From Bacteroidetes bacterium GWC2_46_850 (GTDB lineage: Bacteria; Bacteroidota; Bacteroidia; Bacteroidales; Dysgonomonadaceae), in the NCBI GenBank assembly GCA_001768325.1, contig MENQ01000016.1, positions 1 to 64,000 on the forward strand: DNA of 64,000 nt. The letters are read 5' to 3'. Under the pieces are notes generated by a model that worked only from the letters and a program-made list of their open reading frames with translations, was not told the origin of the DNA and did not search any database. Each line of letters begins with the position of its first letter. Within the stretch, counting starts at the first letter, position 1. A program made the position numbers and the translations under genes. Positions 43,201 through 52,119 of this stretch are shown one piece after another.

Positions 43201-43878
43201 ATGAAAACACAGGTATTATTGATAGGATTATTGCTCTGTTCCTCAATCCTTACAGCACAAGATGCAACGAGAGGTGTTATTTTATCGGAGAAAGGAAAAC
43301 CTGTACGTCGGATGAGTGTATGGGTAAAAAATTCACTGGATGGGATCAAGACAGACAAACAAGGTGAATTTATCTTACAGGGACTGAACGAAAAAGACAC
43401 ATTGATTATATCCGTTTCAAAAAAAAAGGATGCCGTGATACCACTGTTCGAAAGAGGGGACTCTATCATCATTACATTGAAAAAGGATGAATTCATTCTG
43501 AAAGACAATTCAAAGGAATTCACCTACCCTTATTCAAACAAGACATTGCTGGCATTCAATCCAAACGTTCTTACCCGACGACAAATTGAACAGAGTGGCG
43601 CCAACTCACTGTATGATCTTTTGAGAGGAAATCTGCCGGGAGTAACTGTATCCGATGTCAATGGCAGCACCCTCGTAACCATTCGGGGAGGGAGCTCTTT
43701 TGATTTGAACAATGAACCGCTCTTCATTATAGATGGGGTTGAATATCGAAGTAGCTATGACGCTGAGCGATCTGTCAATGTGAACGATATTCAACAATTA
43801 GAGGTGTTGAGCGATGGGGCTATGTATGGAATTAAAGGGGCAAACGGAGCCATTGTAATCTCCACGAAGAAAAAATAA
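43201..43878 (+). CDS. Barrel-less TonB-plug protein (regulatory-like domain plus plug only)
   Basis: 225 residues. A signal peptide (KTQVLLIGLLLCSSILTAQ) is followed by a carboxypeptidase-regulatory-like sandwich (about 22-95, GVILSEKGKPVRRMSVWVKN) and a complete SusC-type plug (about 110-225: IEQSGANSLYDLLRGNLPGVTV, VTIRGGSSFDLNNEPLFIIDGVEY, IQQLEVLSDGAMYGIKGANGAIVISTKKK). It stops exactly where a barrel would begin; no frameshift or remnant barrel follows, since the next gene starts 28 bases on. Soluble plug-only proteins of this type occur in Bacteroidota but have no agreed function. ATG 43201 begins the signal peptide. Confidence 0.75.
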   Translation: MKTQVLLIGLLLCSSILTAQDATRGVILSEKGKPVRRMSVWVKNSLDGIKTDKQGEFILQGLNEKDTLIISVSKKKDAVIPLFERGDSIIITLKKDEFILKDNSKEFTYPYSNKTLLAFNPNVLTRRQIEQSGANSLYDLLRGNLPGVTVSDVNGSTLVTIRGGSSFDLNNEPLFIIDGVEYRSSYDAERSVNVNDIQQLEVLSDGAMYGIKGANGAIVISTKKK

Positions 43879-43906
43879 TCATTGAGTTCCTAAAACTTAT
43901 TCACAA

Positions 43907-45460
43907 ATGTATCATTTACGATTTATACTGTTATTGGAGGTTTTGATTCCCACCTGTTTGTTTCCACAGAGCGAATGGGTCAGGATTGGGAGTAATCATC
44001 AATTGATATACAAGACTTCAGATAAGGGTGATAAGATAATGGACTTTTCTCATGCTGGGTATAGGGGTGGTGGCGTGGCAATTCCTGATATTCCGGTAAA
44101 AAAAATAATAAATCGGATTTCTGGTATTTCTGATTATACGAATCTTATTCAGGAAGCTATCGACGAGGTTTCTGCCCTGCCGTTGATAGAGGGATTCCGG
44201 GGAACGGTTTTGCTTGCTCCGGGAAAATATCCTTGCAGCAGGGCCATCACAATCTCCGAAGATGGCGTTGTGTTACGTGGTTCGGGCACCCATTCAAAAG
44301 AGAGCGTGATTGTGATGCAGGGCGATAAACATACAGCCATCGTGCTGAATAATGAAATCAGCAGAGGTACCGGTAATCGTTTGGGAACGGTAGATACAAA
44401 CAAATTCAGTTATAAAATCGCAGACGATTATATTTCGGCTGGTGCTTCTTCTTTTACGGTTGAAAACGCTCTTGGACTCGCTTCAGGTGACAATATTGAA
44501 ATATGTAAACCGGTTACTGAAAAGTGGATACAGTTCATGCAAATGGATAACCTGGTACGCGATGGAAAGCCGCAGACATGGATCAAAGCGGGTTCTTATA
44601 TCATTACTGAACGTCAGATTTCAGCCGTCGATGGAAACAGGATTACCCTAACCGTACCGCTTGCAGATTCCTATGACTCCCGTTTTACCGATGATAACAC
44701 AACGCTAGTGGTTGCAAACAATGTAAAACGCTTGAAAAACGCAGGGGTAGAAAACTTGCAGATTGTTTCTCCAGATCAGGCCGTGAATCATGTCGAGGCA
44801 CTTTACTACGCTTTAAACATTCAGGGCGAAGATTGCTGGGCAAGAGATATTGATTGCATCGAAACCATGGAGAGTGTGCGAATTGGTGGACGCAGAATCA
44901 CGCTGGAGCGGGTAAATGTAATCAGGAAGGCATTGCATGCGGGTTCTTCTAAACCGGCAGAATTTGCTCCAAATGGAGGCCAGGTACTGGTAAAAGATTG
45001 CTCGGTTGAAGGCGATAATATTTGGTTTGTCGCAGTGGGTGCTGGACAAACCGGACCTATCGTTTTCTTGAATTGTAAATTTAAAGGAAACGGTCGTATT
45101 GAAGGCCATCAGCGTTGGAGTACAGGCATGCTGTTCGACAATTGTATTTTACCAGACGGGGGAATCGATTTTAAAAACCGTGGCAGTATGGGATCAGGTC
45201 ATGGTTGGGGGACAGCATGGTCGGTTGCCTGGAATTGTGAGGCAAAAAACTACGTGAATCAATTGCCTCCTGGAACCTATAACTGGGTTATCGGATCTAC
45301 AGGTGAAAGATTACGTTTGCCAAGGCCTTTTGACAAGGAAGGTTTATTGCCGGAAGGAATTTTTGACTCTCACGGAAAACAAGTCGTTCCAAAAAGCTTG
45401 TACCTGGCACAACTGAAAGAACGATTGGGAGAGGATGCGATAACTTCCATTTTGTATTGA
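43907..45460 (+). CDS. Second exported parallel beta-helix protein (pectate lyase-like)
   Basis: 517-residue paralogue of the protein at 34903. The signal peptide ends near CLFPQ. Shared landmarks: IMDFSHAGYRGGGVAIPDIPVKK at the start, GFRGTVLLAPGKYPCSRAITISEDGVVLRGSG, ASSFTVENALGLASGDNIEI, the repeated strand region (WARDIDCIETMESVRIGGRRITLERVNVIRK), and HQRWSTGMLFDNCILPDGGIDFKNRGSMGSGHGWG near the C-terminus. The shared HxRWxTGxLxDN...I..RG.MGSGHGW block is the best candidate for active-site residues. Probably a polysaccharide-cleaving enzyme acting on the same class of glycan as module 1; substrate and mechanism are unknown. Confidence 0.72.
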   Translation: MYHLRFILLLEVLIPTCLFPQSEWVRIGSNHQLIYKTSDKGDKIMDFSHAGYRGGGVAIPDIPVKKIINRISGISDYTNLIQEAIDEVSALPLIEGFRGTVLLAPGKYPCSRAITISEDGVVLRGSGTHSKESVIVMQGDKHTAIVLNNEISRGTGNRLGTVDTNKFSYKIADDYISAGASSFTVENALGLASGDNIEICKPVTEKWIQFMQMDNLVRDGKPQTWIKAGSYIITERQISAVDGNRITLTVPLADSYDSRFTDDNTTLVVANNVKRLKNAGVENLQIVSPDQAVNHVEALYYALNIQGEDCWARDIDCIETMESVRIGGRRITLERVNVIRKALHAGSSKPAEFAPNGGQVLVKDCSVEGDNIWFVAVGAGQTGPIVFLNCKFKGNGRIEGHQRWSTGMLFDNCILPDGGIDFKNRGSMGSGHGWGTAWSVAWNCEAKNYVNQLPPGTYNWVIGSTGERLRLPRPFDKEGLLPEGIFDSHGKQVVPKSLYLAQLKERLGEDAITSILY

Positions 45461-45481
45461 TTAATAAAGATTCCTAACAAA

Positions 45482-46753
45482 ATGAATAAAAAACATTCCA
45501 TAATTTTTTTCGTGATCGTTTATCTCATTCCATTACTGGGTTATTCTTGTAATACGAAAGAAGTAAACGTGGATAATGAAGAAGAACAAACAGTTACCCC
45601 AGTTCTGACACTCAATATTAAGGGAGATGTCCAGATAGAAAGTGAAGCATCTGAATTTATTGTAACGATTCATTCAAACTCAGCCTGGACTGCTCAAATT
45701 GAACAAGAAGCAGCGGCATGGTTGTCTGAAAAAGCAACGACACGGGAATCACTCATCTTATCAGCCAAAGCCAATTCATTGGATGAGTCCCGTTCGGCTC
45801 TGGTTACAATCAAAATGAATAAATTTGATAAATTCGAAACATTTCGTGTTATTCAAAAAGGCAAAATAAATAATCCTGTGTCTGATGATCCAATCGCACT
45901 TGGATATACATTACAAAGTTCAATGCAGGGTTCTTCTTCATTGACAGACAAGGACTATACCCAGATTCATAACTATATGAGACAATATGGATGGGATTAT
46001 TCAGAACATCCGAATTCGTCTGATTTGGATCATAAAGATGGCACACACTGCCTGAATATTTACGATGAAACACTGAAACAACATGTGTTCCAATTTATTT
46101 CTCATGTCAACCCGTTTTTGGATGGTGATAGAGGAAAACTGGAAGACAGGCAGCGAAATGAAATGAAGTCCCAGACTTCTAGCAGTTGGTATAAAATAAA
46201 CGGCAATTGGGATGAGCGGCAATGGTTGGAATGGAAATTTAAGATACCGAAAGGATTTCGTCCATCAACCAGTTTTTGCCACATTCATCAACTAAAAGCG
46301 CAGGAAGGCAATAACGGATCTCCCCTCATCACCATCACGCTACGTGGAAGTAACGACGGTACAAACAGAAGAGTCCAAGTAATCCACACCGGAGATGTTT
46401 CTGCAACAAACAAAGGTACCCTTGTTGACAACATTCCCATGGAGGAGTTTGAAGATGAATGGGTACAGGTACAGGAAGAAGTACACTATACCCACAACGG
46501 TTTCTTCCGGATTAAAATTATCCGGATAAGAGACAATAAAGTATTAATTGATTATTCAATAAACAACATTGATCTGTGGCGAAAAGGCGCCACGAATATT
46601 CGCAACAAATTTGGCATTTACCGTAGCTACGGAAAAACATTAAGCGATCCGAACGATAGACCAAGCAATGGGATAAAAGATGAATCGCTTCTTCTGGGAG
46701 ACTTTTACTTATACGAAAAAAACACAAATCCGACCCCCCAGCCGTATGATTGA
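45482..46753 (+). CDS. BACON-domain lipoprotein with polysaccharide-lyase-like jelly roll
   Basis: 423 residues; lipobox LGYSC gives Cys23. Residues about 42-125 are a BACON domain (VQIESEASEFIVTIHSNSAWTAQI, then LSAKANSLDESRSALVTIK and FRVIQKG), a mucin- or carbohydrate-associated Ig-like module. Residues about 135-420 resemble the jelly-roll lyases of the heparin lyase I/PL7/PL20 type: DRQRNEMKSQ, RQWLEWKFKIPKGF, FCHIHQLKAQEG and IDYSINNIDLWRKGATNIRNKFGIYRSYG, with Arg/Glu and His-Gln positions where those families have catalytic residues. A surface endolyase on a uronic-acid glycan is likely but not proven. Confidence 0.65.
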   Translation: MNKKHSIIFFVIVYLIPLLGYSCNTKEVNVDNEEEQTVTPVLTLNIKGDVQIESEASEFIVTIHSNSAWTAQIEQEAAAWLSEKATTRESLILSAKANSLDESRSALVTIKMNKFDKFETFRVIQKGKINNPVSDDPIALGYTLQSSMQGSSSLTDKDYTQIHNYMRQYGWDYSEHPNSSDLDHKDGTHCLNIYDETLKQHVFQFISHVNPFLDGDRGKLEDRQRNEMKSQTSSSWYKINGNWDERQWLEWKFKIPKGFRPSTSFCHIHQLKAQEGNNGSPLITITLRGSNDGTNRRVQVIHTGDVSATNKGTLVDNIPMEEFEDEWVQVQEEVHYTHNGFFRIKIIRIRDNKVLIDYSINNIDLWRKGATNIRNKFGIYRSYGKTLSDPNDRPSNGIKDESLLLGDFYLYEKNTNPTPQPYD

Positions 46754-46995
46754 GAAAAAGGAATAATGGATGCAATAAACTGACTTATTTTTAGAGGACA
46801 ATCATTTATTTAGGTCGATCTAAATTTTATTAATCAATTTTCTACCCGGAGAATCAGCACAGTACAGCATAGTATAACTTCGATAATGAATGATAGATAT
46901 AAAAACGTCAAAGATAAATTTATCGTGGATTAATAACAAAAGGAGAATAAAAAATGATAAATCATGAATTATAGTAACACAAAAAACAAAATGGC
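46754..46995 (+). promoter_or_regulatory. Leader of second susC with putative operator (site C)
   Basis: This 242-base gap contains GAATCAGCACAGTACAGCAT at 46851-46870, with four 5-bp-phased units (CAGCA, CAGTA, CAGCA, TAGTA) at 46855-46874. It shares ACCCGNGAATCAGCACAGTNCAG with site B before fucI. No convincing -7 TAnnTTTG is visible nearby. The motif lies about 125 bases before the susC ATG, so the promoter is probably just upstream of it. No gene seen. Confidence 0.6.
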
Positions 46996-49900
46996 ATGAA
47001 AGAGAAACTATTATTTAATGCAATGAAGGGTATTTTGTCCATTTTTCTATGGATTATATGCATGGTTGCGTTTGGTCAGAACGTAACGGTAAAAGGAAAC
47101 GTGGTTGATGAAAAAGGTGATCCACTCCCTGGGGTGACCATTACAGTAGTAGGCTCTCCAAGAGGAGTGATTACGGATGTAGATGGAAATTATTCCATTG
47201 ATGTTAATTCAACGAATGAACTCATGTACACTTTTGTTGGAATGGAGTCACAAACGATCAAAGTGGGAAGCCAAAAGGTGATAAACGTAGTGCTGGCAGA
47301 AAAAACAGATATGCTGGATGAAGTAACGGTTGTAGCCTTCGGTACCCAAAAAAAAGAAAGTGTTTTATCGTCGATTTCAACAATTAAACCATCGGAATTG
47401 CAGGCGCCGACTAGCAACTTAACGACGGCTCTTGCAGGAAGGATTGCAGGAATGATATCTTATCAGCGAAGTGGTGAACCGGGACAAGACAACGCAGATT
47501 TCTTCATCCGTGGCGTTACAACCTTTGGATATAAAAAGGATCCGTTAATTTTAATTGACGGTATAGAATTAACCTCTACCGATTTATCCAGACTTCAGGT
47601 GGATGATATCGCCAGTTTTTCAATCATGAAAGATGCTACAGCTACCGCTTTGTATGGAGCACGCGGCGCAAATGGTGTTATTCTAGTAACGACAAAAGAA
47701 GGGATGGAAGGAAAAGCAAAAATATCAGCTCGTTATGAATTGTCGGCCTCCTCACCCACCCAAAAAACAGAATGGTCTGATCCTATTACCTACATGCGCT
47801 TACAAAATGAAGCAGTAATGACGAGAGACCCACTTGGAATTGTTATTCATAGTCCACAAAAAATAGAAAATACTGAACTAGGACTCAATCCGAATGTTTT
47901 TCCTGCGGTAGACTGGTATAACGAACTTTTCAAGACAACTACAATAAATCAGCGGGCCAATTTTAACATAAGTGGAGGTGGAAATGTAGCGAAGTATTAT
48001 ATTGCTGCTTCTGTATCGAAAGATCAGGGATCCCTAAAAACCTCCAAACTAAATAATTTCAATAACAATATCGATCTGATAAAATACCTACTCAGATCAA
48101 ATGTCAATGTAAATGTAACGAAAACGACAAAAGCAAATGTTCGTCTCCATGCCACGATGGATGATTATTCAGGTCCTATCGATTCCGGCAACACACTCTA
48201 CAGAAAGATCACCCAAACAAACCCAGTTTTATATCCACCTTATTATCAACCGGATGCTGCAAACGAAACAACACCCTATGTGTTGTTCGGAAATTACGAA
48301 AATGGGGACTATCTTAATCCGTATGCCGATATGGTGAAGGGATACAGAGATACCAAGACCTCATTAATGCTTGCACAATTTGAATTATTACAAGATCTGA
48401 GTCTGATTACTGAAGGATTAAAACTCCGCGCCATGTTTAATACAAACCGAAGGTCTGAGTATGGAATAAGGCGATCTTACAATCCTTACTATTTCACAGC
48501 GACCAATTATGATCCCCTGAAAGATACATATGTTTTGAATGCGCTGAATCCCAACAGTGGAACCGATTATTTGACAACTAGTGAAGACAGGAAAAATGTA
48601 ATCACGAATACCTATTTCGAAACCGCACTCAACTACGATCAAACTTTTAATGAAAAGCACGGAGTAAGCGGTATGTTGGTGTACACCATGAGAGATGAGT
48701 TAACATCAGTGAATGCAAGCAACTTACAAAGATCATTACCTGCCAGAAATATTGGATTGGCAGGACGATTTACCTATGCGTATGATGATCGCTATTTTTT
48801 GGAAGCTAATTTCGGTTACAATGGTTCTGAACGCTTTGCAAAAAAAGAGCGTTTCGGGTTTTTCCCCTCGGTGGGTTTGGGTTACATTATTTCTAATGAA
48901 CCTTTCTGGACACCGGAGCTCGAAAAAACAATTTCCAAATTAAAGTTTAAAGCCACATACGGTTTAGTTGGAAATGACGCAATTGGAAGTTCAGACGAAA
49001 GATTCTTTTATTTATCAGAGGTCAATATGAATAACTCCGATTATTCTTATACATGGGGTTCCATGTATAATTATTCGAGAAACGGGGTATCAATAGTAAG
49101 ATATCCAAATGAAAATATTACCTGGGAAACTTCCAAAAAAACAAATCTGGGTCTTGAGTTGGGGTTATTCAACAAGTGGGAACTACAACTGGATATTTAT
49201 AGAGATGACAGATACAACATTTTGATGGATCGTTCTTCCATTCCAACAACAATGGGATTATCCACTGGTATTAAAGCAAATGTAGGGAAAGCAGTAAGCA
49301 AGGGAATTGATCTTTCACTCGACTATAATCAGTATTTTTCCAACGGTTTTTGGGTGACCGGAAGAACAAATTTCACCTATGCTCATAGTGAATTTAAAGT
49401 ATATGAAGAGCCGGACTACTCCCACACACCTTGGCGATCAAGAGTTGGATATTCCCTGAGCCAACAGTGGGGTTATGTCGCAGAAAGGCTTTTCGTTGAC
49501 GAGAAAGAGATACAAAACTCACCCGTACAAACTTTTGGCGATTATCTAGGAGGCGACATAAAGTATAAAGATATTAATGGCGACGGACAGATTACCTCCA
49601 TTGATATGGTTCCGATAGGTTACCCAACAAGTCCTGAAATTGTTTATGGTTTTGGCGCCTCTTGCGGGTGGAAAGGTATTGATGCATCTTTTTTCTTCCA
49701 GGGTTTAGCGAGGGAATCATTTTGGATTGATTATGCGAAAGTTACCCCCTTTGTCGACACTGGAGATTTCAGTCAAAACTCTCAAAATCAACTATTAAAA
49801 ATCATTGAGGAAAATCACTGGTCGGAAGAAAATCGGAATTTATATGCACTGTGGCCCAGATTGTCCACTACAGTAATCAACAATAATAGACAGCGCAATA

Positions 49901-50133
49901 CCTGGTTTATGAGGGACGGTTCTTTTTTGCGGTTAAAATCTGTTGAACTGGGATACTCTTTGCCTGACTCATTTATCAAAAATTACCATATTAGCAGTCT
50001 CAGAATATACTATAGTGGGCTCAACTTATTAAGTTTCAGTAAATTTAAACTATGGGATCCCGAAATGGCAGGAAATGGTTTTGACTATCCTGTTCAACGT
50101 GTGCATAATATTGGTATTAACTTGTCATTTTAA
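46996..50133 (+). CDS. SusC/RagA-family TonB-dependent glycan transporter (module 2)
   Basis: 1045 residues with the standard SusC layout: signal peptide ending MVAFGQ, carboxypeptidase-regulatory-like domain (VTVKGNVVDEKGDPLPGVTITVVGSPRGVITD), TonB-box-like DEVTVVAFGTQKKESVLS, plug (LAGRIAGMISYQRSGEPGQDNADFFIRGV, FSIMKDATATALYGARGANGVILVTTKEG) and a 22-strand barrel ending IGINLSF. Sequence is clearly divergent from the module-1 SusC, so it probably imports a different oligosaccharide. It is followed within 15 bases by its SusD partner and preceded by operator site C. Confidence 0.95.
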   Translation: MKEKLLFNAMKGILSIFLWIICMVAFGQNVTVKGNVVDEKGDPLPGVTITVVGSPRGVITDVDGNYSIDVNSTNELMYTFVGMESQTIKVGSQKVINVVLAEKTDMLDEVTVVAFGTQKKESVLSSISTIKPSELQAPTSNLTTALAGRIAGMISYQRSGEPGQDNADFFIRGVTTFGYKKDPLILIDGIELTSTDLSRLQVDDIASFSIMKDATATALYGARGANGVILVTTKEGMEGKAKISARYELSASSPTQKTEWSDPITYMRLQNEAVMTRDPLGIVIHSPQKIENTELGLNPNVFPAVDWYNELFKTTTINQRANFNISGGGNVAKYYIAASVSKDQGSLKTSKLNNFNNNIDLIKYLLRSNVNVNVTKTTKANVRLHATMDDYSGPIDSGNTLYRKITQTNPVLYPPYYQPDAANETTPYVLFGNYENGDYLNPYADMVKGYRDTKTSLMLAQFELLQDLSLITEGLKLRAMFNTNRRSEYGIRRSYNPYYFTATNYDPLKDTYVLNALNPNSGTDYLTTSEDRKNVITNTYFETALNYDQTFNEKHGVSGMLVYTMRDELTSVNASNLQRSLPARNIGLAGRFTYAYDDRYFLEANFGYNGSERFAKKERFGFFPSVGLGYIISNEPFWTPELEKTISKLKFKATYGLVGNDAIGSSDERFFYLSEVNMNNSDYSYTWGSMYNYSRNGVSIVRYPNENITWETSKKTNLGLELGLFNKWELQLDIYRDDRYNILMDRSSIPTTMGLSTGIKANVGKAVSKGIDLSLDYNQYFSNGFWVTGRTNFTYAHSEFKVYEEPDYSHTPWRSRVGYSLSQQWGYVAERLFVDEKEIQNSPVQTFGDYLGGDIKYKDINGDGQITSIDMVPIGYPTSPEIVYGFGASCGWKGIDASFFFQGLARESFWIDYAKVTPFVDTGDFSQNSQNQLLKIIEENHWSEENRNLYALWPRLSTTVINNNRQRNTWFMRDGSFLRLKSVELGYSLPDSFIKNYHISSLRIYYSGLNLLSFSKFKLWDPEMAGNGFDYPVQRVHNIGINLSF

Positions 50134-50146
50134 AAACTAGATGGTT

Positions 50147-52093
50147 ATGAAAAATAATTATTTATTACTGTTTGTTTTACTGTTTATTGCTTCTTCCTGC
50201 GAAAATTTTCTTGATGTTGTACCGGAAAAAGTAGGTACCATAGATTATGTTTTCAGAGACCGGAGGAGTGCGGAAACTTTTCTGGCCACCTGCTACTCCT
50301 ATATGCCCAGACACGAATATCAAAGTCAGTCGCCCGGAAGATTTATGGGGGACGAAATTACCACTTATTATAGAAACCGGGGTGATGACGTCAAAATAAC
50401 ACTTGAAGGAAACAATGTAACCAGTCCTTACATCAATTATTGGGATGGAGGTGGAGGTGTTTCTTCGAACAAGGGTTTATTCAGAGGGTTGAGAAGTTGT
50501 AATGAGTTTCTCGACAACATTGATATGGTGAGAGATCTCGATTCCTATGAAAAAAGCAGGTGGATTGCCGAAGTAAAATTTTTGAAAGCATATTATCATT
50601 GGGTACTTGTGCAACATTACGGAGCAATTCCACTTATAAAGGAAAATCTACCTATCTTCGCTTCTCCCGAGGAGGTGAAGGTTTTTAGAGATCCATTGCA
50701 TGAATGTATTGATTATATTGTTTCCTTGCTTGACGAAGCGATTCCGGAATTACCAGAAAAAGTTGATGCCGAGGTTACCGAATATGGCAGAATCACAAAA
50801 CCTATTGCAGCTTCTTTGAAAGCCAAAATATTGGTTCATGCTGCAAGTCCCTTTTACAATGGAAATGAAAGCTATAAAAATTTTGTGGATAGCAGAGGCA
50901 TTCAATTATTATATTCTCCCTACGATGCTGCAAAATGGGAAAGGGCCTTAACAGCCTGTAAGGAAGCCATCGAAATTTGTGAGACAGCAGGTTTCACGTT
51001 ATATCATTATGCTATTCCTTATGGACTTAATATTTCCGATTCTACCCGTTTGATCTTGCAACCCAGCAGAATAGTCACTGAAAAGATGAATCCCGAAATT
51101 ATCTGGTCACAAGTAACAGTTGATTCAAAGCATGTCCAATTTGATTGTATTCCGGCGATTTCCGGCGATTTCAGAACTGCACGTGTAAATGTCGAGGCAA
51201 CGCCTACATTATTTACTGCTGAAAATTTCTATTCATCACATGGCGTTCCGATTGAAGAAGATGTGGAATGGGAAGCAAAGGATTGGTATGCTAACAGATA
51301 TCAGGTAACAACATCTGATGAAAAGCATCGGTTAATGATTGAAGAAAATTTTCAAACTCCCCGCTTACATCTGAATAGAGAATTAAGATTTTACGGTAGC
51401 GTGTCCTTCGATGGCGCACGTTGGTTTGGTGGAGGTATTGCAAATCCCTCGGAAGGAAACCAATATACAGTGAGGGCTAAAGCAGGAGACCCGACCAACA
51501 ATCCAGCCGGAAGAAATGGACAGCAATACTATTCACCCACGGGATATTTTATCAGAAAATTGGTATCACATAATACCGTTGCACCCAATGGTTCATTTAC
51601 AGAAGAAAAATATTTCTGGCCGCTGATGCGAATAGCCGATCTTTACCTGTTGTATGCCGAAGCTTTAAATGAAACAAAGACTGCACCTGACTCCGAAGTA
51701 TACAAATATCTAAATATGATCAGAGAAAGAGCTGGTTTAAAAAGTATTGAAGAAAGCTGGACAAACTATTCAAAGTATCCTGATAAATTTAAAACAAAGG
51801 ATGGAATGCGCGATATCATTCATCAGGAAAGATTGATTGAGTTAGCGTTCGAAGGAAATTATTATTATGATATCCGGAGATGGAGCGGTGGCATCAAAAG
51901 AGATCGTTACGACATAATGACCCAATTAAATACACCAATTAAAGGCTGGAACATTGATGGTATGGAAACAGATGATTTTTATCAGATAAAAACAGTATAC
52001 ACGCTCAAATTTGGATTACGCGATTATTTATGGCCAATTAAGGAAAGCAATCTGACTCAAAATACGAATTTAGTCCAGAATCCCGGTTGGTAG
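50147..52093 (+). CDS. SusD/RagB-family glycan-binding lipoprotein (module 2)
   Basis: 648-residue surface lipoprotein, longer than the module-1 SusD. Lipobox IASSC gives Cys18, then ENFLDVVPEKVGTIDYVF. The N-terminal domain has the conserved WIAEVKFLKAYYHWVLVQHYGAIPLI block; the C-terminal FWPLMRIADLYLLYAEALNETK, YLNMIRERAGLKS and HQERLIELAFEGNYYYDIRRW segments are typical of the larger RagB-type SusD proteins. ATG 50147 is given; 50141 is also possible. Confidence 0.94.
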   Translation: MKNNYLLLFVLLFIASSCENFLDVVPEKVGTIDYVFRDRRSAETFLATCYSYMPRHEYQSQSPGRFMGDEITTYYRNRGDDVKITLEGNNVTSPYINYWDGGGGVSSNKGLFRGLRSCNEFLDNIDMVRDLDSYEKSRWIAEVKFLKAYYHWVLVQHYGAIPLIKENLPIFASPEEVKVFRDPLHECIDYIVSLLDEAIPELPEKVDAEVTEYGRITKPIAASLKAKILVHAASPFYNGNESYKNFVDSRGIQLLYSPYDAAKWERALTACKEAIEICETAGFTLYHYAIPYGLNISDSTRLILQPSRIVTEKMNPEIIWSQVTVDSKHVQFDCIPAISGDFRTARVNVEATPTLFTAENFYSSHGVPIEEDVEWEAKDWYANRYQVTTSDEKHRLMIEENFQTPRLHLNRELRFYGSVSFDGARWFGGGIANPSEGNQYTVRAKAGDPTNNPAGRNGQQYYSPTGYFIRKLVSHNTVAPNGSFTEEKYFWPLMRIADLYLLYAEALNETKTAPDSEVYKYLNMIRERAGLKSIEESWTNYSKYPDKFKTKDGMRDIIHQERLIELAFEGNYYYDIRRWSGGIKRDRYDIMTQLNTPIKGWNIDGMETDDFYQIKTVYTLKFGLRDYLWPIKESNLTQNTNLVQNPGW

Positions 52094-52119
52094 TTTTTTG
52101 AATTTAATAAATGATAAAT

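Noticed and set aside
51155-51175. Tandem repeat of TTCCGGCGA within the second SusD gene.
   Set aside because: Only two copies, in frame and within coding sequence; no sign of phase variation.
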